Positions 1-8,994 are shown, counted from the first letter of the stretch. The stretch: 36,281 nt of DNA from Blastococcus sp. TF02A-35 (GCF_004571075.1 NZ_SPQP01000038.1:1-36281), one strand, 5' to 3'. Notes: generated by a model not told the origin, from the sequence alone. Numbers and translations: made by a program.

Positions 1-135
1 GCGGACTGGTCGCGCCGGTTCGCCCCGCAGGCGGAGATCCACCAGTACCTCCGCGACGTCGCCCGCGACTTCGGCGTGCTGCCGCACATCCGCTTCGGCA
101 GCGAGGTGCTGTCCGCCCGCTTCGACGCGGGCCGG
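1..135 (+). pseudogene. Flavin-containing / Baeyer-Villiger monooxygenase fragment
   Basis: Frame 1 from the first base reads about 43 residues, beginning ADWSRRFAPQ and including IHQYLRDVA, PHIRFGSEV and SARFDAG. This matches the segment behind the first Rossmann motif in Baeyer-Villiger and EthA-like flavin monooxygenases, where a WSRRF-PQ-EI-YL pattern and an HIRFGTEV pattern are usual. Similarity fades at about 125-140; beyond that the plus frame is arginine-rich noise antisense to secF, running to a stop near 429. Both ends of the enzyme are therefore missing: the N-terminus lies outside the window and the FAD/NADPH and C-terminal parts are absent. It is either a remnant left by a rearrangement or one side of an assembly join. 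The family call is fairly firm; function cannot be claimed for a fragment. Confidence 0.55.
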
Positions 136-1418
136 GGCGCGGCCGTCGCGCCGCGCGGGCGGTCCGCGCCGCGCGGGCGGTCCGGGGCGACCGAGGACGG
201 CGACTCGACGACGACGTCGGCGTCCACCGTCTCCGGCAGCTCGGCCACCGCGACGCCCCCGGCCGGGGTACGGCGTCGGCGCGCGCTGGCGACCGGCCCG
301 GCCACGACGCCCCCGGTACGGGCCGCCGAGGCCCGCCGGGCGAGCACGCGGCGGCGCAGGGCGACCTGGGCCGGCTCGCGCTCCTTGAGGTCGGCCACGA
401 TCGGGGTCGCCAGGAAGATGGACGAGTAGGTGCCGGCCGCCAGGCCCACGAAGAGCACCAGCGCCAGGTCCTTGAGCGTGCCGACACCGAGCAGGCCGGC
501 GCCGACGAAGAGCAGCCCCGCCACCGGCAGCAGCGCGATGACCGACGTGTTGATCGAGCGCATCAGCGTCTGGTTGACCGCCAGGTTCGCCGCCTCGCCC
601 CACGTCATGCGGGCGCTCTTCTCCAGGTCCTTGACGTTCTCGTCGACCTTGTCGAAGACGACGACGGTGTCGTAGAGCGAGAAGCCGAGGATGGTGAGGA
701 AGCCGATCACCGTCGACGGCGTCACCTCGAAGCCGACCAGCGAGTAGACGCCCGCGGTGACGACGATGTCGTGCACCAGGGCCGCCATCGCCCCGATCGC
801 CATCTTGGGCTGGAACCGGACGGCCAGGAACAGCACCACCGCGACGAGGAAGACCGCCAGGGCCACCAGCGCCTGCTCGGTGATGTCCTCGCCCCACTCG
901 GCGCTGACCGACTCGGGGCTGACCTGCTCGGGACCGATGCCGACCGCCTCGGCCATCCCCTCGACGACCGCCCGCTCGGTGTCGTTGTCCAGCTGCTCGG
1001 TGCGGACCAGCAGGGTGTTGCCGCCGACCACCTGGGCGCTGGCGACCTGGGCGCCGGCGTCCTCGGCCGCGACGCGCGCGTCCTGGAGCTGCTGCTCGGT
1101 GCCGGGCAGCCGGAAGCTGTTGCCGCCCTCGAAGTCGATGCCGAAGTTGAAGCCACGGAACACCATCGAGGCGATGCACAGGACCAGGACGACCGCGGTG
1201 ATCCGGTAGATCAGCCGGCTGCGACCGACCACGTCGAGGCCGGCCTCGCCGTTGTAGAGCCGCGAGCTCAGGCGGGCCCGGCGCTGGGCCGGTGCACCCT
1301 CGTCCGGAACGGTCTCCGCGTCGCCGCCGGGGTCCTGCGGCAGGCCGGCGTCGGCCAGCGCGTCCTCGCCGGCGCCCACCGGCGCCTTCTCGGGCGTCGG
1401 GTCGGTCGGGCGGGTCAT
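1..1418 (-). CDS. secF: Protein translocase subunit SecF (3' end not resolved)
   Basis: Membrane subunit of the SecDF-YajC complex, which uses the proton gradient to help pull preproteins through SecYEG. The ATG at 1418 lies in an ATGA overlap with the secD stop and has an AGGAG upstream. Visible are a variable charged N-terminus, TM1, the FGIDFEGGNSF motif at the start of the periplasmic domain, then TM segments with the signature GFSLYDTVVVFDKVDEN and SVIALLPVAGL. Recognisable SecF ends near position 400, after VADLKEREPAQV; a low-complexity Arg/Pro/Ala tail follows. No stop codon occurs in this frame before the left edge, because around 115-150 the sequence turns into a monooxygenase gene read from the other strand. 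The last 40 or so codons of the open frame are thus probably not genuine SecF. An 18-bp tandem repeat (148-165 and 166-183) encodes DRPRGA twice in the tail. Confidence 0.85.
   Translation of the reverse strand, partial: MTRPTDPTPEKAPVGAGEDALADAGLPQDPGGDAETVPDEGAPAQRRARLSSRLYNGEAGLDVVGRSRLIYRITAVVLVLCIASMVFRGFNFGIDFEGGNSFRLPGTEQQLQDARVAAEDAGAQVASAQVVGGNTLLVRTEQLDNDTERAVVEGMAEAVGIGPEQVSPESVSAEWGEDITEQALVALAVFLVAVVLFLAVRFQPKMAIGAMAALVHDIVVTAGVYSLVGFEVTPSTVIGFLTILGFSLYDTVVVFDKVDENVKDLEKSARMTWGEAANLAVNQTLMRSINTSVIALLPVAGLLFVGAGLLGVGTLKDLALVLFVGLAAGTYSSIFLATPIVADLKEREPAQVALRRRVLARRASAARTGGVVAGPVASARRRRTPAGGVAVAELPETVDADVVVESPSSVAPDRPRGADRPRGATAAPRPASKRADSTSLPKRMCGSTPKSRATSRRYWWISACGANRRDQS
148..183. 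repeat. 18-bp tandem repeat, two copies
   Basis: Two exact copies of an 18-bp unit (148-165, 166-183) lie in the C-terminal tail of secF, each encoding the hexapeptide DRPRGA on the minus strand. They sit within tens of bases of the monooxygenase/secF junction. Confidence 0.8.
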
Positions 1419-3100
1419 GAGGTGCTCCTGTCCGTGCGGCCGGCCCCGGCGGTGGCTCCGGCGAGCTCGCGCCCGCGAGCCGGCGCCTCCGGGCGGCGGG
1501 TGTGCGCGACCTGCCCGAGGCCGGAGAAGCGGTTGCTGCCGAAGGACTTGATCCGGGAGAGCACCGCCATCAGCGGGTGGGTGAAGAGGAAGACGACGAT
1601 CAGGTCGAGCACGGTGGACATGCCGAGCGTGAACGCGAAGCCCTTCACGTCGCCGATCGCCAGCAGGTAGAGGATCGCGGCGGCGAGGAAGCTGACCGCG
1701 TCGGCCGAGAGGATCGTGCGGCGGGCGCGGACCCAGGCGCGGGGCACCGCCGACCGCAGGGACCGGCCCTCGCGGATCTCGTCCTTGAGCCGCTCGAAGT
1801 AGACGACGAACGAGTCGGCCGTGATGCCGATCGAGACGATGAACCCGGCGATGCCCGCGAGACTCAGCGTGAAGCCGATCTCCCGCCCCAGCAGGACCAG
1901 GCAGCCGTAGACGACCACCGCCGAGAGGGCGAGGCTGGCGATCATCACCAGCCCGAGCAGCCGGTAGTAGAGCAGCGCGTAGAGGAACACCAGGGCGATG
2001 CCGATGGCACCGGCGATCAGGCCGGCCTCCAGCTGCTCCTCCCCCAGCTCCGTGGAGATGGACTGGGCGGTCGCCTGGGTGAAGGACAGCGGGAGCGCGC
2101 CGTACCGGAGCTGGTTGGCCAGCTCGGTCGCCGACTCCTGGTCGAAGCTGCCCTGGATGGTGGTCTGCCCGTTGATGGCGCCCTGGATGGTCGGGGCGGA
2201 GATGACCCGGCCGTCGAGGGTGAAGGCGACGTTCTCCTGGACGTGCGCGGCGGTGTAGGCCGCCCAGGTCTCCCGGCCGCCGGACTTGAAGTCCAGCAGG
2301 ACGACCCAGCTGCCGTCGGTGGGGTCGGTCGCCGCGCTGGCGTCGTCGATCTCGGTGCCCTCGATGATCGTGGGGCCGAGCAGGTACTTGGCGGTGCCGT
2401 CCTCGCTGCACGCGGCCACGAAGTCGTCGGGCCGCGACGTCTCGCCGGTGACGTTCTCCGTCTCGCAGGTGAGCGTGGCGTAGGCCGCGGCCGCCTCCTC
2501 CTGCGTGACCGCCGGGGCGTCGGGGTCCGGCAGCGCCGGGTCCTCGACCGCGCCGTCGGTGTCGGTCGGGGCCGCCGGCGCGGAGGTCTCCGCGGCGTCG
2601 CCCTCGGCCGGGTCGCCCTCGGCGGTGCCGTCGGCCGTCTCGGCCTCCGTCGGCTCGGCCCCCTCGGCCGCGGGGTCCTCGGCCGCCGGGTCCTCGGCCG
2701 CCGGGTCCTCCTCGGCGGGCGCGGCCGGCTCGGGGCCGGACACGACCGGCCGGAAGCGCAGCTGTGCGGTGGCGCCCAGCTCGCGCGCCTGCTCGCCGTC
2801 GTCACCGGGGACGGAGATGACGATGTTCGCGTCGCCCTCGGTGACCACCTCGGCCTCGGCGACGCCGAGACCGTTCACCCGCTGCTCGATGATGCGGCGG
2901 GCCAGCTCCAGGTCCTCCTGGGCCGGCGGCTGGCCGTCGGGCGTGCGGGCGGCCAGCGTGACCGTCGTGCCGCCGCGCAGGTCCAGCCCGAGCTGCGGCG
3001 TCCTGGTGTCACCGACGAAGAAGATGAGCCCGTAGATCAGGGCGATGATCGCGATGAGCGCGGCGAAGTACCCCCGCGCCCGGGCCGGACGGTTGGCCAC
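1415..3100 (-). CDS. secD: Protein translocase subunit SecD
   Basis: Partner of SecF in proton-motive-force driven late export. The 561 residues show TM1 at about 10-29, the conserved LGLDLRGGT motif directly behind it, a long periplasmic P1 region, the FTLDGRVISAPTIQG segment of the SecD core, and a C-terminal five-helix membrane bundle with the GFTLSLAGIAGFIVSIGITAD signature of the RND-related family split over its helices. An acidic Ala/Pro/Glu/Thr-rich insert of about 65 residues (roughly 120-190) interrupts P1 and holds short AEDPA repeats; low-complexity inserts of this kind are common in actinobacterial SecD. The start is GTG at 3100, with AGGAGG about 7 nt upstream. The stop overlaps the secF ATG, so the pair should be translationally coupled. 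The gene lies 14 bp behind yajC in the usual yajC-secD-secF order. Confidence 0.96.
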   Translation of the reverse strand: MANRPARARGYFAALIAIIALIYGLIFFVGDTRTPQLGLDLRGGTTVTLAARTPDGQPPAQEDLELARRIIEQRVNGLGVAEAEVVTEGDANIVISVPGDDGEQARELGATAQLRFRPVVSGPEPAAPAEEDPAAEDPAAEDPAAEGAEPTEAETADGTAEGDPAEGDAAETSAPAAPTDTDGAVEDPALPDPDAPAVTQEEAAAAYATLTCETENVTGETSRPDDFVAACSEDGTAKYLLGPTIIEGTEIDDASAATDPTDGSWVVLLDFKSGGRETWAAYTAAHVQENVAFTLDGRVISAPTIQGAINGQTTIQGSFDQESATELANQLRYGALPLSFTQATAQSISTELGEEQLEAGLIAGAIGIALVFLYALLYYRLLGLVMIASLALSAVVVYGCLVLLGREIGFTLSLAGIAGFIVSIGITADSFVVYFERLKDEIREGRSLRSAVPRAWVRARRTILSADAVSFLAAAILYLLAIGDVKGFAFTLGMSTVLDLIVVFLFTHPLMAVLSRIKSFGSNRFSGLGQVAHTRRPEAPARGRELAGATAGAGRTDRSTS

Positions 3101-3114
3101 GGACGTCCTCCTGG

Positions 3115-3435
3115 TCAGACGGTGCGGGTGCCGTCGGCCGGACGGGCGGAGCCCTCGTCCACGACCGTCGGCCCAGCGGGGGTGCGCACCTCGAGGATGG
3201 CCTGCCGGATGAACGTCACGACGACGCCCGGAGCGATCTCCAGGTCGACCGTCGTCTCACCGAGTGCGGCGACCGTTCCGTGCAGCCCGCTCGTGGTCAT
3301 GACCGGGGTCCCGACCTGGAGGGACGCCTGCATCGCGGCGGCCTGCTCCTGCATGCGCTTGCGCTGGCGCGCCGGCAGCACGATGAGGACCACCAGCATG
3401 ACGGCCAGGAGGATGAACGGGAAGAACTGCTCCAC
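3115..3435 (-). CDS. yajC: Preprotein translocase subunit YajC
   Basis: Small single-span membrane protein of the SecDF-YajC complex. The 106 residues have one N-terminal TM segment (about 5-20, FPFILLAVMLVVLIVLPARQ), a basic QRKRMQEQ stretch just inside the membrane, and the YajC fold with the conserved VGTPVMTTSGLHGTV segment. The tail beyond residue 85 is variable and acidic. The start is GTG at 3435; a weak purine-rich stretch lies upstream. The gap of 150 bp to ruvB upstream holds no recognisable gene and could carry a separate promoter. The position directly before secD supports the call. Confidence 0.94.
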   Translation of the reverse strand: MEQFFPFILLAVMLVVLIVLPARQRKRMQEQAAAMQASLQVGTPVMTTSGLHGTVAALGETTVDLEIAPGVVVTFIRQAILEVRTPAGPTVVDEGSARPADGTRTV

Positions 3436-3585
3436 GACAGGTGCGCCTCTCTACCGCGCCTCGGGTGCTCGCGGTCGGTGCGGGTCCGCGAGGGGCCCGC
3501 TCGGGTACGTCGGTGCCGGCCCGCGCAGCAGCCAGGCGGGACGCGCACGGCCCGGGCTGCGAGTTGCGCGCCAGCGTCCGGGAGT

Positions 3586-4710
3586 CTAGGCGTCGAACAG
3601 GGCTTCTGACGACGCCCCTGCCACGTGTGGGTCAGCTGTGACACGACCGAGAGGAACTCCGCCGCGCGGCAGCGGCTGCCCGAGGTGCTGCCAGGCAGCC
3701 TCGGTGGCCACCCGCCCGCGCGGCGTGCGGGCCAGCAGGCCGGCGCGCACCAGGAACGGCTCGCACACCTCCTCGACGGTGTGCGGCTCCTCCCCCACGG
3801 CCACCGCGAGCGTCGCGACACCCACCGGGCCGCCACCGAACTTCACGACCAGCGCCTCCAGGACCGCACGGTCCAGCCGGTCCAGGCCGAGGTGGTCGAC
3901 GTCGTACAGCGCCAGCGCAGCCTCGGCCACCTCGCGCGTGACGCGGCCGTCGGCCTCCACCTCGGCGTAGTCGCGGACCCGGCGGAGGAGCCGGTTGGCG
4001 ATGCGCGGTGTCCCGCGGGAGCGCCCGGCGATCTCCGCCGACCCCTCGGCGGTGAGCTCGACCCCGAGCAGGTCGGCGCTGCGGGCGAGGACCTGCTGCA
4101 GCTCGGCCGGCTCGTAGAACTCCATCTGGCCGACGAAGCCGAACCGGTCGCGCAGCGGGCCGGTCAGCAGCCCGGCGCGCGTCGTGGCGCCCACGAGCGT
4201 GAACGGGTTGATCTCCAGCGGGATCGCCGTCGCCCCCGGCCCCTTGCCGACCACGACGTCGACCCGGAAGTCCTCCATCGCCATGTACAGCAGCTCCTCG
4301 GCCGGCCGGGCGATGCGGTGGATCTCGTCGATGAACAGGACGTCGCCCGGAGCGAGGTTGGACAGCATCGCGGCGAGGTCGCCGGAGCGCTCGATGGCCG
4401 GGCCGCTGGTGATCTTCACCGAGGTGCCCAGCTCCGACCCGATGATCAGGGCGAGGCTGGTCTTGCCCAGCCCGGGCGGCCCGGAGAGCAGCACGTGGTC
4501 GGGGGTGCGGCCCCGCCGCTTGGCGCCCTCCAGCACGAGGGCGAGCTGGCGGGCGACCTTCGGCTGGCCGATGAAGTCGTGCAGCGAGTGCGGCCGCAGG
4601 GCCGACTCCACGACGCGCTCCTCGTCACCGGCCTGCGGCGAGACGGCCCAGTCCTGGCCCTCGCCGACGGCCAGCTCCCCGGTCAGCGACCGGTCGAACG
4701 GCGCGCTCAC
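3586..4710 (-). CDS. ruvB: Holliday junction branch migration helicase RuvB
   Basis: Hexameric AAA+ motor that, with RuvA, drives Holliday junction branch migration in recombination and SOS repair. The 374 residues contain RuvB motifs in order: [12 protein letters not shown] at the start of the AAA+ core, Walker [10 protein letters not shown], Walker [10 protein letters not shown], sensor 1 and the presensor hairpin ([20 protein letters not shown], shared by RuvB proteins), the arginine finger region DRFGFVG, and the C-terminal winged helix with GGGPVG. The N-terminal extension of about 30 residues and a C-terminal extension behind the winged helix are typical of actinobacteria. The start is GTG at 4710, in a GTGA overlap with the ruvA stop, so it is the last gene of a coupled ruvC-ruvA-ruvB unit controlled by the LexA box near 5929. 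Confidence 0.97.
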   Translation of the reverse strand: MSAPFDRSLTGELAVGEGQDWAVSPQAGDEERVVESALRPHSLHDFIGQPKVARQLALVLEGAKRRGRTPDHVLLSGPPGLGKTSLALIIGSELGTSVKITSGPAIERSGDLAAMLSNLAPGDVLFIDEIHRIARPAEELLYMAMEDFRVDVVVGKGPGATAIPLEINPFTLVGATTRAGLLTGPLRDRFGFVGQMEFYEPAELQQVLARSADLLGVELTAEGSAEIAGRSRGTPRIANRLLRRVRDYAEVEADGRVTREVAEAALALYDVDHLGLDRLDRAVLEALVVKFGGGPVGVATLAVAVGEEPHTVEEVCEPFLVRAGLLARTPRGRVATEAAWQHLGQPLPRGGVPLGRVTADPHVAGASSEALFDA

Positions 4711-5345
4711 GACCTACCCAGCAGCTGGAGCGCCTGGCGCAGCAGGAGCGCGACCTGCACGCCGCCGGTGGCGAGGATCTGCTCGTCGGCCACCGGTGCC
4801 AGCTGCAGCACCGCGCTCTCGGCCTCCTTCGCGCTCCAGCCGAGCCCGACCAGGGCCGAGGTCAGCCGGTCGCGCCACGGGGCCACCGGGGTGACCGCGG
4901 GCAGGCCGGCCGGCGCGGGCGACTCCAGCTGGGTGTCGGTGGCCGTGGAGCCCAGCCGGTCGCGCAGCTCCAGGACCAGGCGCTCGGCGCCCTTCTTGCC
5001 GATCCCGGGCACCTGCATGAGCGCCTTGAGGTCGCCCATCGTGACCGCGCGCCGGATCTCCCGGGGCGGGTGGATCGCCAGGATCGCCTGCGCGAGCCGC
5101 GGGCCGACGCCGTTGGCCGTCTGCAGCAGCTCGAACAGCTGCCGCTCGTCGTCGTCGGCGAAGCCGTAGAGCGTCAGCGAGTCCTCGCGCACCACCAGGC
5201 TGGTGGCCAGGCGGGCGGCCTCCCCCACCTGGAGCCGGGCGATGGTGCCGGGGGTGCACTGCACCGAGAGGCCGACGCCGCCGACCTCCACCACGGCGCC
5301 GTCGGGGCCGACGGCGGCCACCCGGCCGTTCACCGAGGCGATCAT
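4707..5345 (-). CDS. ruvA: Holliday junction branch migration protein RuvA
   Basis: Tetrameric junction-binding subunit that loads RuvB on four-way DNA. From the ATG at 5345 the product is 212 residues: an OB-fold domain I ([13 protein letters not shown] to about residue 62), tandem helix-hairpin-helix motifs ([13 protein letters not shown] and [16 protein letters not shown]), a flexible acidic Pro/Ala linker, and a C-terminal three-helix domain III ([14 protein letters not shown]) that contacts RuvB. A longer open frame reaches upstream to 5876, but that part is antisense-style low-complexity sequence inside ruvC and is not RuvA. The ATG overlaps the ruvC stop in an ATGA and the stop overlaps the ruvB GTG, giving a tightly coupled operon. 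Confidence 0.96.
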   Translation of the reverse strand: MIASVNGRVAAVGPDGAVVEVGGVGLSVQCTPGTIARLQVGEAARLATSLVVREDSLTLYGFADDDERQLFELLQTANGVGPRLAQAILAIHPPREIRRAVTMGDLKALMQVPGIGKKGAERLVLELRDRLGSTATDTQLESPAPAGLPAVTPVAPWRDRLTSALVGLGWSAKEAESAVLQLAPVADEQILATGGVQVALLLRQALQLLGRS

Positions 5346-5911
5346 CGGGCCGCCACCCCCTGCCAGCGCGGCAGCGTCCGCTGGACGACGGGGGCACCGA
5401 TGCCACCGGCAATCGCGGCGCTGCGCAGCCGCTGCTGGGCAGGGCCGCGCCAGGCGTGGCACACCGCGAGCGCCAGCGCGTCCGCGGCGTCGGCGGGCTT
5501 GGGGGCGGTGGCGAGCCCGAGCACTCGGGTGACCATGAGGGTGACCTGCTCCTTGTCCGCGCGGCCGTTGCCGGAGATGGCCGCCTTGACCTCGCTCGGC
5601 GTGTGCCAGGCGACGGGACGGTCGGCCTGCGCCGCGGCCAGGGCCGCGACCCCGGCCGCCTGGGCGGTGCCCGTGGCGGTGCCCTTGTTGTTCTGGGTGA
5701 ACACCCGCTCGATCGCGACGACGTCCGGCCGGTGCTCGCGCAGCAGCGCGGTCACCGCGGTGTGCAGCTCGAGGAGCCGGAGCTCCAGGTCCAGCTCGGG
5801 CATCGTCCGCACGACGCCCACCCCGACCGCCGTCGGCCGGGCACCGGGGCGCCCGTCGACCACTCCCCACCCGCACCGGGTGAGGCCCGGGTCGATGCCG
5901 AGCACCCGCAT
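5342..5911 (-). CDS. ruvC: Crossover junction endodeoxyribonuclease RuvC
   Basis: Dimeric resolvase that cuts Holliday junctions symmetrically. The product is 189 residues. The RNase H-like core shows the first catalytic aspartate in [16 protein letters not shown] (Asp7), the glutamate in VVAIERVF, the [16 protein letters not shown] block, and the final acidic pair in the [13 protein letters not shown] helix. I chose ATG 5911 over GTG 5917 because GGGAG sits 7 nt before the ATG but only 1 nt before the GTG. A LexA-type palindrome and a TAGCCT -10 lie in the 145 bp upstream, so the ruvCAB unit is probably SOS-induced as well as adjacent to the long upstream block. The C-terminal 25 residues are variable. 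Confidence 0.95.
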   Translation of the reverse strand: MRVLGIDPGLTRCGWGVVDGRPGARPTAVGVGVVRTMPELDLELRLLELHTAVTALLREHRPDVVAIERVFTQNNKGTATGTAQAAGVAALAAAQADRPVAWHTPSEVKAAISGNGRADKEQVTLMVTRVLGLATAPKPADAADALALAVCHAWRGPAQQRLRSAAIAGGIGAPVVQRTLPRWQGVAAR

Positions 5912-5928
5912 GATCACGCTCCCGTCAG

Positions 5929-5944
5929 CCGAACGCCTGTTCGA
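5929..5944. promoter_or_regulatory. LexA (SOS) box before ruvCAB
   Basis: CCGAACGCCTGTTCGA fits the actinobacterial/Gram-positive LexA operator TCGAAC-N4-GTTCGA with one mismatch in one half-site (CCGAAC). It lies 18-33 bp upstream of the ruvC ATG and just downstream of a minus-strand -10-like TAGCCT (complement of 5948-5953), where a bound repressor would block transcription. SOS control of ruv genes is established in several actinobacteria; use of this particular site is inference. Confidence 0.72.
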
Positions 5945-5947
5945 CCG

Positions 5948-5953
5948 AGGCTA
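5948..5953 (-). promoter_or_regulatory. Putative -10 element of the ruvCAB promoter
   Basis: On the minus strand the hexamer reads TAGCCT, fitting the TANNNT form of actinobacterial -10 elements. It would place the transcript start about 30 nt upstream of the ruvC ATG, overlapping the LexA box. No clear -35 is seen. Confidence 0.4.
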
Positions 5954-6061
5954 ACTCCCGACGCGTGCACGCCGGCGCCAACACGCGGTGACGTGCTGGA
6001 ACGGCCCCGGTGCAGGGACCCGCGGCGAGCGGAGCGAGTCGTGGGGGGCACCGGAGTCCTT

Positions 6062-6823
6062 CTAGGCGTCGGCGGTGACCTTCTCCATGACGTCGTCGGG
6101 CACGTCGTAGTTGGCGTACACGTTCTGCACGTCGTCGAGGTCCTCGAGGGCGTCGATGAGCCGGAAGACCTTGGTCGCACCGTCCTCGTCGAGCTCGACC
6201 TGGACGCTGGGCTGGAACCCCGCCTCGGCGGAGTCGTAGTCGATGCCGGCGTCCTGCAGGGCGGTGCGCACGGCGATCAGGTCGCCCGGCTCGCACAGCA
6301 CCTCGAAGCTGTCGCCGAGGTCGCGGACCTCCTCGGCACCCGCGTCGAGGACCGCCATGAGCACGCTGTCCTCGTCGACCCCGTCGGACCTGGGCACCAC
6401 GACGACGCCCTTGCGCGAGAACAGGTAGGACACCGAGCCCGGGTCGGCCATCGAGCCGCCGTTGCGGCTCATGGCGGTGCGGACCTCCATGGCCGAGCGG
6501 TTCTTGTTGTCGGTCAGGCACTCGATGAGGACGGCGACACCGCCGGCGGCGTAGCCCTCGTAGGTGATGCCCTGGTAGTCGACGCCACCGGCCTCGGCAC
6601 CGGACCCGCGCTTGACGGCGCGGTCGATGTTGTCGTTGGGGACCGAGCTCTTCTTGGCCTTCTGGATGGCGTCGAAGAGCGTCGGGTTGCCGGCCGGGTC
6701 ACCGCCACCGGTGCGGGCGGCGACCTCGATGTTCTTGATCAGCTTGGCGAAGAGCTTGCCGCGCTTGGCGTCGATCCCGGCCTTCTTGTGCTTGGTCGTC
6801 GCCCACTTGGAGTGGCCACTCAC
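6062..6823 (-). CDS. yebC: YebC/PmpR (TACO1) family protein
   Basis: The 253 residues are a full-length YebC-family protein. The N-terminus [22 protein letters not shown] is the family hallmark (basic first domain), followed by [32 protein letters not shown] and [15 protein letters not shown] in domain 1, and the acidic domains 2 and 3 with [19 protein letters not shown] and the closing [17 protein letters not shown]. Family members were first described as DNA-binding regulators, and several act as translation factors that relieve stalling at proline-rich stretches; which role applies here cannot be read from the sequence. The start is GTG at 6823, overlapping the pdxT stop in a GTGA. yebC followed by ruvC is a classic bacterial arrangement. 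Confidence 0.95.
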   Translation of the reverse strand: MSGHSKWATTKHKKAGIDAKRGKLFAKLIKNIEVAARTGGGDPAGNPTLFDAIQKAKKSSVPNDNIDRAVKRGSGAEAGGVDYQGITYEGYAAGGVAVLIECLTDNKNRSAMEVRTAMSRNGGSMADPGSVSYLFSRKGVVVVPRSDGVDEDSVLMAVLDAGAEEVRDLGDSFEVLCEPGDLIAVRTALQDAGIDYDSAEAGFQPSVQVELDEDGATKVFRLIDALEDLDDVQNVYANYDVPDDVMEKVTADA

Positions 6824-7485
6824 GACTGTCCCCTCTCGTCCCCGGCAGTGCGTCGCTCGCCGACGCCGGCCCTCTCGGCCAGGTGACGGCGCACGATGTC
6901 GACGAACAGCGCGTGCACCCGGCGGTCCCCGGTCAGTTCCGGGTGGAAGCTGGTGGCCACCACGTTCCCCTGGCGGACCGCGACGATCCTACCGTCGGCC
7001 GGCCCGCCCTCGACCCGGCCGAGCACCTGCACGCCCGCCGCCGCCTCCTCCACCCACGGCGCCCGGATGAAGACGGCCTGCAGCGGAGGGCCGTCGAGGC
7101 CGACGAGCCGGATGGTCGACTCGAAGGAGTCCACCTGCCGCCCGAAGGCGTTGCGGCGCACGGTGACGTCGAGCCCGCCGACGGTCGGCTGCCCCGCCGG
7201 GGCGTCGACCAGCCGGTCGGCGAGCAGCACCAGCCCGGCGCAGGTGCCGTAGGCGGGCAGCCCGGAGCGGACGGCGTCGCGCAGCGGCTCGAGCATGCCG
7301 AACCGGTCCGCCAGCTTCGCGATGGTGGTCGACTCGCCCCCGGGGACGACGACGCCGTCGACGGCGGCCAGCTCCTCGGGGCGGCGGACCGGCCGGGCCT
7401 GCGCCCCCTCGGCCCCCAGCGCGGCCAGGTGCTCCCGGACGTCACCCTGGAGCGCGAGCACCCCGACGACCGGCGGGGTCACCAC
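6820..7485 (-). CDS. pdxT: PLP synthase glutaminase subunit PdxT
   Basis: Class I glutamine amidotransferase that releases ammonia for PdxS in the ribose-5-phosphate-dependent pathway to pyridoxal 5'-phosphate. Visible are [12 protein letters not shown] at the start, the [13 protein letters not shown] oxyanion region, the nucleophile Cys in [13 protein letters not shown], and the His-Glu pair in [13 protein letters not shown] that completes the catalytic triad. Length (about 220 residues) is slightly above the family norm because of a polar C-terminal tail. GTG at 7485 gives a 7-bp overlap with pdxS; GTG at 7482 is equally possible and would give the more usual GTGA overlap. Its stop overlaps the yebC start. 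Confidence 0.96.
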   Translation of the reverse strand: MVTPPVVGVLALQGDVREHLAALGAEGAQARPVRRPEELAAVDGVVVPGGESTTIAKLADRFGMLEPLRDAVRSGLPAYGTCAGLVLLADRLVDAPAGQPTVGGLDVTVRRNAFGRQVDSFESTIRLVGLDGPPLQAVFIRAPWVEEAAAGVQVLGRVEGGPADGRIVAVRQGNVVATSFHPELTGDRRVHALFVDIVRRHLAERAGVGERRTAGDERGQS

Positions 7486-8387
7486 CCGCGGGTGGCGTAG
7501 CGCTCGCTCTCCGGGAGCGTGGCGACGTTGATGCCCACCATCGGCTCCCCCAGGCCCCGCGAGACCTTGGCGATGACGTCGGGGTCGTCGAAGAAGGTGG
7601 TGGCCTGCACGATGGCCGCCGCGCGCTGCGCCGGGTCCCCGGACTTGAAGATGCCCGAGCCGACGAAGACGCCCTCGGCGCCCAGCTGCATCATCATCGC
7701 CGCGTCGGCCGGGGTGGCCAGGCCGCCGGCGGTGAACAGGACGACCGGCAGCTTGCCCAGCCGCGCCACCTCGCGGACCAGCTCGACCGGGGCGCGCAGC
7801 TCCTTGGCGGCGACGAACAGCTCGGTCTCGTCCAGGGTGGCCAGCCGCCGGATGCCGGCGCGCAGCGCCCGCATGTGCCGGGTGGCCTCGACGACGTTGC
7901 CGGTGCCCGCCTCGCCCTTGGACCGGATCATCGCCGCTCCCTCGGCGATCCGCCGCAGCGCCTCGCCGAGGTCGGTGGCCCCGCAGACGAAGGGGACCGT
8001 GAAGGCGTGCTTGTCGATGTGGTGCGCCTCGTCGGCCGGGGTCAGCACCTCGGACTCGTCGATGTAGTCGACGCCGAGGGACTGGAGCACCTGGGCCTCG
8101 ACGAAGTGGCCGATGCGCGCCTTGGCCATCACCGGGATGGAGACCGCGTCGATGATCCCCTGGATCATGTCGGGGTCGCTCATCCGCGCGATGCCGCCCT
8201 GGGCGCGGATGTCGGCGGGGACCCGCTCGAGGGCCATGACCGCGACGGCGCCGGCGTCCTCGGCGATGCGGGCCTGCTCGGGGGTGACGACGTCCATGAT
8301 GACGCCGCCCTTGAGCTGCTCGGCCATGCCGCGCTTCACCCGGTCGGTCCCGGTCGTGGGTTCCGGCTGGTCGAGGTGCGCTGCCAC
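7479..8387 (-). CDS. pdxS: PLP synthase subunit PdxS
   Basis: (beta-alpha)8-barrel synthase that condenses ribose 5-phosphate, glyceraldehyde 3-phosphate and ammonia into pyridoxal 5'-phosphate. The 302 residues begin with a short variable leader and then carry the well-conserved [17 protein letters not shown] opening, [15 protein letters not shown], the lysine in [28 protein letters not shown], and the phosphate-binding glycines near [13 protein letters not shown]. It ends with [12 protein letters not shown]. The gene lies directly before pdxT, as is usual, and 50 bp behind the LemA-like gene. The PLP it makes is the cofactor of the group II decarboxylase at the right end of the window, but there is no sign of joint control. 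Confidence 0.97.
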   Translation of the reverse strand: MAAHLDQPEPTTGTDRVKRGMAEQLKGGVIMDVVTPEQARIAEDAGAVAVMALERVPADIRAQGGIARMSDPDMIQGIIDAVSIPVMAKARIGHFVEAQVLQSLGVDYIDESEVLTPADEAHHIDKHAFTVPFVCGATDLGEALRRIAEGAAMIRSKGEAGTGNVVEATRHMRALRAGIRRLATLDETELFVAAKELRAPVELVREVARLGKLPVVLFTAGGLATPADAAMMMQLGAEGVFVGSGIFKSGDPAQRAAAIVQATTFFDDPDVIAKVSRGLGEPMVGINVATLPESERYATRGW

Positions 8388-8437
8388 GGGTGTCCGCCTT
8401 CGGTCGACACGATCAGTCGTGCACGACCATACGGAGG

Positions 8438-8983
8438 TCAGCGGGCCGACCGACCCGCCGGGTCCGGGTTCCGCGCCCCGGCGTCGATGCGGTCGTCGAT
8501 GTCGAAGTACCGCGGCAGGGGCCGCGAGCGGTGCAGCCCGAGCCAGCGCGGGAAGCGGCGGCCGCGCAGCTCCCGGGTGTCCCGGACCGCGTCGTTGTAG
8601 AACCGGCGGGCCAGCGCCACCCGGGTGAGCGTCCCGGCCAGGTCGGTGCGCAGGGCCTGCGGCACGCCGGGCAGGTCCACCGGCAGCTCGCGCAGCTCGC
8701 GCCCGAGCGCGTTCTCGGCCAGCTCCCGGTCACCGCCGCGGGAGGCGCGCGCCTCCCGCGCGGCCGCGGCCAGCCGGTCGGCCACCTCCGGACCGAGTGC
8801 CGCCGGGTGGTGGCGGGCGAGCTCCTCGGCCAGCCCGACCCGGCGCTGCAGCTGGGCCTCCAGGGCCGCCTCCGCCCGCTGCACCCGCTGGGCCAGCCGG
8901 CGCAGCCGGGTCAGCGTCCAGCCCGCCCAGAGCAGCAGCGCGAGGACGCCGGCGGTGAGCAGCAACCACACCTCGGACGTCAC
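8438..8983 (-). CDS. LemA-like single-span membrane protein
   Basis: 181 residues from GTG 8983, 11 bp behind the pimA stop. One N-terminal TM segment (about 5-24, [20 protein letters not shown]) is followed by a long helical region [23 protein letters not shown] and a C-terminal motif [14 protein letters not shown]...PRYFDIDD. The Q-L-RR-L-EL pattern and the YNDAVR...FP...YF ending are those of LemA-family proteins, helical membrane-tethered proteins of unknown biochemical role. A longer open frame reaches to 9496 but is a shadow of pimA. No strong ribosome binding site is seen, so coupling to pimA is likely. The position between pimA and pdxS suggests, but does not prove, a cell-envelope role. 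The LemA assignment is moderate. Confidence 0.72.
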   Translation of the reverse strand: MTSEVWLLLTAGVLALLLWAGWTLTRLRRLAQRVQRAEAALEAQLQRRVGLAEELARHHPAALGPEVADRLAAAAREARASRGGDRELAENALGRELRELPVDLPGVPQALRTDLAGTLTRVALARRFYNDAVRDTRELRGRRFPRWLGLHRSRPLPRYFDIDDRIDAGARNPDPAGRSAR

Positions 8984-8994
8984 GGCTGACGAGG

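Noticed and set aside
1502..3589. A 695-codon plus-strand frame across secD and yajC
   Set aside because: Antisense shadow of secD/yajC with low-complexity composition.
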